This document shows positions 61,172 through 64,000 of a stretch of DNA of 64,000 nt, one piece after another (within the stretch, counting starts at the first letter, position 1; the number at the start of each line of letters is the position of its first letter). Position numbers and translations under genes: made by a program. Origin of the DNA: Platerodrilus igneus (Eukaryota; Arthropoda; Insecta; Coleoptera; Lycidae); the NCBI GenBank assembly GCA_036346225.1, contig JARFIW010000999.1:417001-481000 (forward strand), in the 5' to 3' direction. Below the pieces are notes generated by a model. That model ran no database searches. It was not told the DNA's origin and saw only the letters and a program-made list of their open reading frames with translations.

Positions 61172-64000
61172 TTATTCCATCATCGCGATACTATAATGCC
61201 CCCACGGTAATGTATCACATGAATGTGGTATTAGACGACGTTTATCATCATATGGACTTAATGCAATTTTTTCCTGAATTATTGTAAATACATCATGAGC
61301 GTAGGAACGGAACGTAGCTTGTTTAAGTTTCTTTTCTTTAAAATCTTTTAAACATGAAACATAGTCTTCAAAAGTTATTTCATTTTTTACTACATTATAT
61401 TTGATACCTTTGGATTTTTTTATAACACCGTGATTACGTGTTTTATTTTCCTTCTCATTTGGATTGCATTCCAACTTGTAACTATACATTTTCGATCGTA
61501 ACCCAGCAAAATGTGTTATTATTACACCGTTTGTTTCATCCTTTATGAGCCCCAAAGCTTTGTTATTAACCCGAGGTATTCCATAGCGGTTATTTACATC
61601 ATACCCAAAAGTGTCAAACTTTGAGAGATTTGACTTAATAAGTTCGTTATACACATCGTCACAAGTTAACTCATAAATAAACGAATCGGTATCGCTATAC
61701 ATGAGCTTGCAATTTTCCACGTTCATGATTGGAAGCATAAAATTGTAGTAAAAATTGTACATACAAATTTTAGAAATATCTAATATGGACATACCAACAT
61801 ATAATGGTTTATTAAAGATTAATTCGGTTTTGTTTAGCTCAATAGCCATTAACTCATCATCGAAAATTGTGTAGCTATGAAACATGGGGCTTGCTATCCA
61901 ATTTTTTGCTTCATAACGACCCTCCTAACGTTTAACTAACTTTACAACACGGCGCTTTCGAATATTTTCCATTGTTTTTCCAAATACCGCATTGTTTATT
62001 AATTTGAATAAATTTTTCTCAAACTCAATCTTTGCAAGTTTCCGAAGCTCAGTATTCAAATCAATATAGGGCTTTAACCAACAACTTTGTTTAAATTTTA
62101 GAACTCGATGGATTTTTGTCAATTTAAGCCCGTTTAACAATGCCTGTAATTCCTGTAATGTAAAATATACTTAGTTTTATTGGATAAGGTGGTCATTAAT
62201 TTAGGTAATTTTGATCCTGGAGGAATCTGATGTTCTGCACAAAACGGCATGTCGCGGTGTAAATCATGTAAATATTCAGGATACTCCAAATCAACCTCTA
62301 AAATATATCCATCTGGAGCATCATCTGGAATTGAAATAATATCGAGATTAATGTCAACCCATTCAAAGTCGCCGTATGGTAAAGCTTGCGACATTGCCCA
62401 CCCGTAAAGATTGTTGGCATCCAAATATAGAAGATATTTGGATTGTTTAGATACATCATAATTATGCATGTATCTATTGTTAGCTTCGGAATATCGGTTG
62501 CTCACCTGACTGATACCACCTCTAATAGCGTTTTCAATAAACAAAATTTTATCGATGTCCATAAGCAACTCTAACTTACATTTTGTATGCTAAAGCATGC
62601 AATCCCAAGCATATCCCGGTAAGGTAAAATACCAAGCAGGATCGACTCCATATGTGGCAAACGACTTTTCGCGAAATTGTTCAAAAACACACGTTAACAA
62701 CATTAAATCGGTTTTAATATAAAGTAAGGCATACTCCGAAATGTTTTTTATTTGAAATGCATTCCAAACTTTTAGAGCATGGTTATACATATCCTCAGTG
62801 ACATGTTCACCAGTCAACATGCTATAGAAGTTTTCAATTTTTGAAAGTTCAAATTCATTCAGTTTAGACATTGAATCAGTGTACTCGTGTGGAAATACAC
62901 CTTTTCTTGTTAATAAGTTCAATTTATTTGAACAGACATTTGAACATTCTTTCGATAAATATTTGAAATCTAAAGGTTGTAATGTGGCCACTAAACTGTC
63001 TAAAGATGAATTTAAAAATCTCAAAGAATCAATGAAACGAAACTTTATCTTAGTGTCACCTTCATCATCAGCATCTAGATCGCTCAGAGTAAATGAAATG
63101 TATTTCTCTTTGTTTATTGGCAATAAACTAATATTACTTTTTTTTTTATAATTCTCGTATCATGAAATGGGAATCGTATCCACTCATATTATGAAACACA
63201 ACCGGTACAACAAAACTATTTCTAAAGTTGAGGTTACAATGTTGGTGTGTAAAACCTCTGAAGTTGCCAGTAAAGTGGCAGTGGTCTCTAACGATGATAG
63301 CGTTTTCAGAAAATGCATTTTCACATATAGAGCAATGTGTTGCAATAATGTTAACATGAGGTTCAATCATTGGTTCAATATGTTTAAATTTACTTCGAAC
63401 AAATTTTGCAACTTCCAGCATTTCGTTTGCAAAGCAATCTATACAAACTTCCTCCAAATAATTTTTAAAAAATGTTAACGATTCATCATAGTCACATTTT
63501 AAATAATAACCAGCACTAAAAGCTTTATGATGTTGATACTTTAAAGTGCATGGAATATTTTGATAACTATGATTTTTAACAGGTTTTAAAATAGTCTCAA
63601 AATCGGAATAAGTTATAAAAGGTACTTTTTGCTTATAAACATAATTCTTAAATTCAACATGATGATGCCTAGGATATGAAATTCTACAGATATTTACTTT
63701 TTCACAATATTTAGAGTGATCATTTAATTTATCGGAGGTGTTAAAGTAATTCAGACAACGATCGCAAATATATTTTTTATGTTTATGTTTATTTAATTGG
63801 TTGGTTGCCAATAAGCCGCGATAAACTTTTTATCCAAACATAATGGTATTTTATTTCAACATTTTCAAAATCCTGACTTGGAGTATTATAATTGTTTACG
63901 TTTGGAAAATATTGATCTTGAATTATGAGTAAATTTACATGCTTCTCAGCTTTCTGCATAGTAAGCCTTGTTGGCACTACAGTATAGAACGACTTTTCTT
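61172..64000 (-). pseudogene. Protein-primed family B DNA polymerase, N-terminus outside window
   Basis: Exonuclease motifs: FITYSDFET (ExoI, about 63600) and [11 protein letters not shown] (ExoII, about 63160). A zinc-finger-like C..C...H..C segment ([21 protein letters not shown]) precedes them. Polymerase motifs: [14 protein letters not shown] (A, about 62420), [13 protein letters not shown] (B, about 61970), LMYSDTDSF (C, about 61690). The C-terminus ends LPWGHYSIAM at 61172. Broken by a frameshift in an A-run (about 63131-63148), in-frame TAGs (about 62590 and 61925) and shifts near 62137 and 63800. It would replicate the element. Confidence 0.9.

Larger units (their letters stand above)
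49300..64000. mobile_element. Maverick/Polinton element 2, right end outside window
   Basis: Gene order: IDIQGFK protein (+), VGIS/EW protein (+), metalloprotease (-), capsid (-), penton (-), protease (-), PLA2/pVI (-), ATPase (+), DUF8207-like (+), DKFG protein (+), integrase (+), VGLS/EW protein (+), unknown (-), PolB (-). This is a near-complete adintovirus-like set. Left limit is approximate; no terminal inverted repeat can be checked because the right end is missing. Multiple stops and frameshifts make it a fossil. Confidence 0.9.

Noticed and set aside
49300..64000. Free adenovirus or contaminating virus genome
   Set aside because: Numerous stops and frameshifts, host repeats on the left and a second decayed copy in the same window show an integrated Maverick.

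Overview
This window looks like insect nuclear DNA: AT-rich, intron-bearing, long (TA)n and (TG)n tracts, and dense in eukaryotic mobile elements. I cannot name the order or species. Host coding sequence is sparse: one long leucine-rich-repeat exon (29563-32061, +) and a probable terminal exon of another gene (27772-28039, -). Nearly everything else is transposon or repeat.

Layout. 1-5871: part of a Maverick/Polinton (adintovirus-like) element on its own side of the window edge, with a penton-like gene, adenain-like protease, PLA2/pVI-like protein, packaging ATPase, two conserved hypotheticals, a rearranged integrase and a small conserved protein. 6348-6429: an 82-bp hairpin MITE. 6432-25842: a tandem, mixed-orientation series of about 2-kb non-coding repeat units (U0-U7) separated by (TA)n tracts, interrupted by a Penelope-like element with inverted arms (7084-10792), a large foldback (13100-13539), a Penelope-type fragment with a hammerhead-like core, and a SINE. 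25843-32350: the host-gene region, with a scrap of Maverick integrase just 3' of the LRR stop. 32800-36066: an internally deleted Ty3/gypsy-like LTR element. 36430-36945: two tRNA-derived SINEs. 38470-46500: a LINE split by a BEL/Pao element (39809-45339) with a GCATT duplication. 46540-47340: more LINE 3' debris. 47772-48115: a second hairpin MITE and tandem repeats. About 49 kb to the end: a second, larger Maverick carrying accessory proteins, a matrix-metalloprotease-like gene, double-jelly-roll capsid, penton, protease, PLA2/pVI, ATPase, integrase and protein-primed family B polymerase, which runs off the window.

The Maverick genes form a virus-like set: PolB and integrase for replication and insertion, ATPase, capsid, penton, protease and PLA2/pVI for virion assembly and entry. 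Most are broken by stops or frameshifts, so both copies read as fossils. The most striking signal is that in both copies the protease has no ATG, lies in the -1 frame of the PLA2/pVI gene, and is preceded, just before that gene's stop, by a canonical -1 frameshift heptamer (a different one in each copy). This suggests the ancestral element made its protease by programmed ribosomal frameshifting. The second striking structure is the 2-kb repeat array, whose units share an ATTGGT motif, a TATA box, a splice-donor motif and a poly(A) signal in fixed order but have no visible protein.
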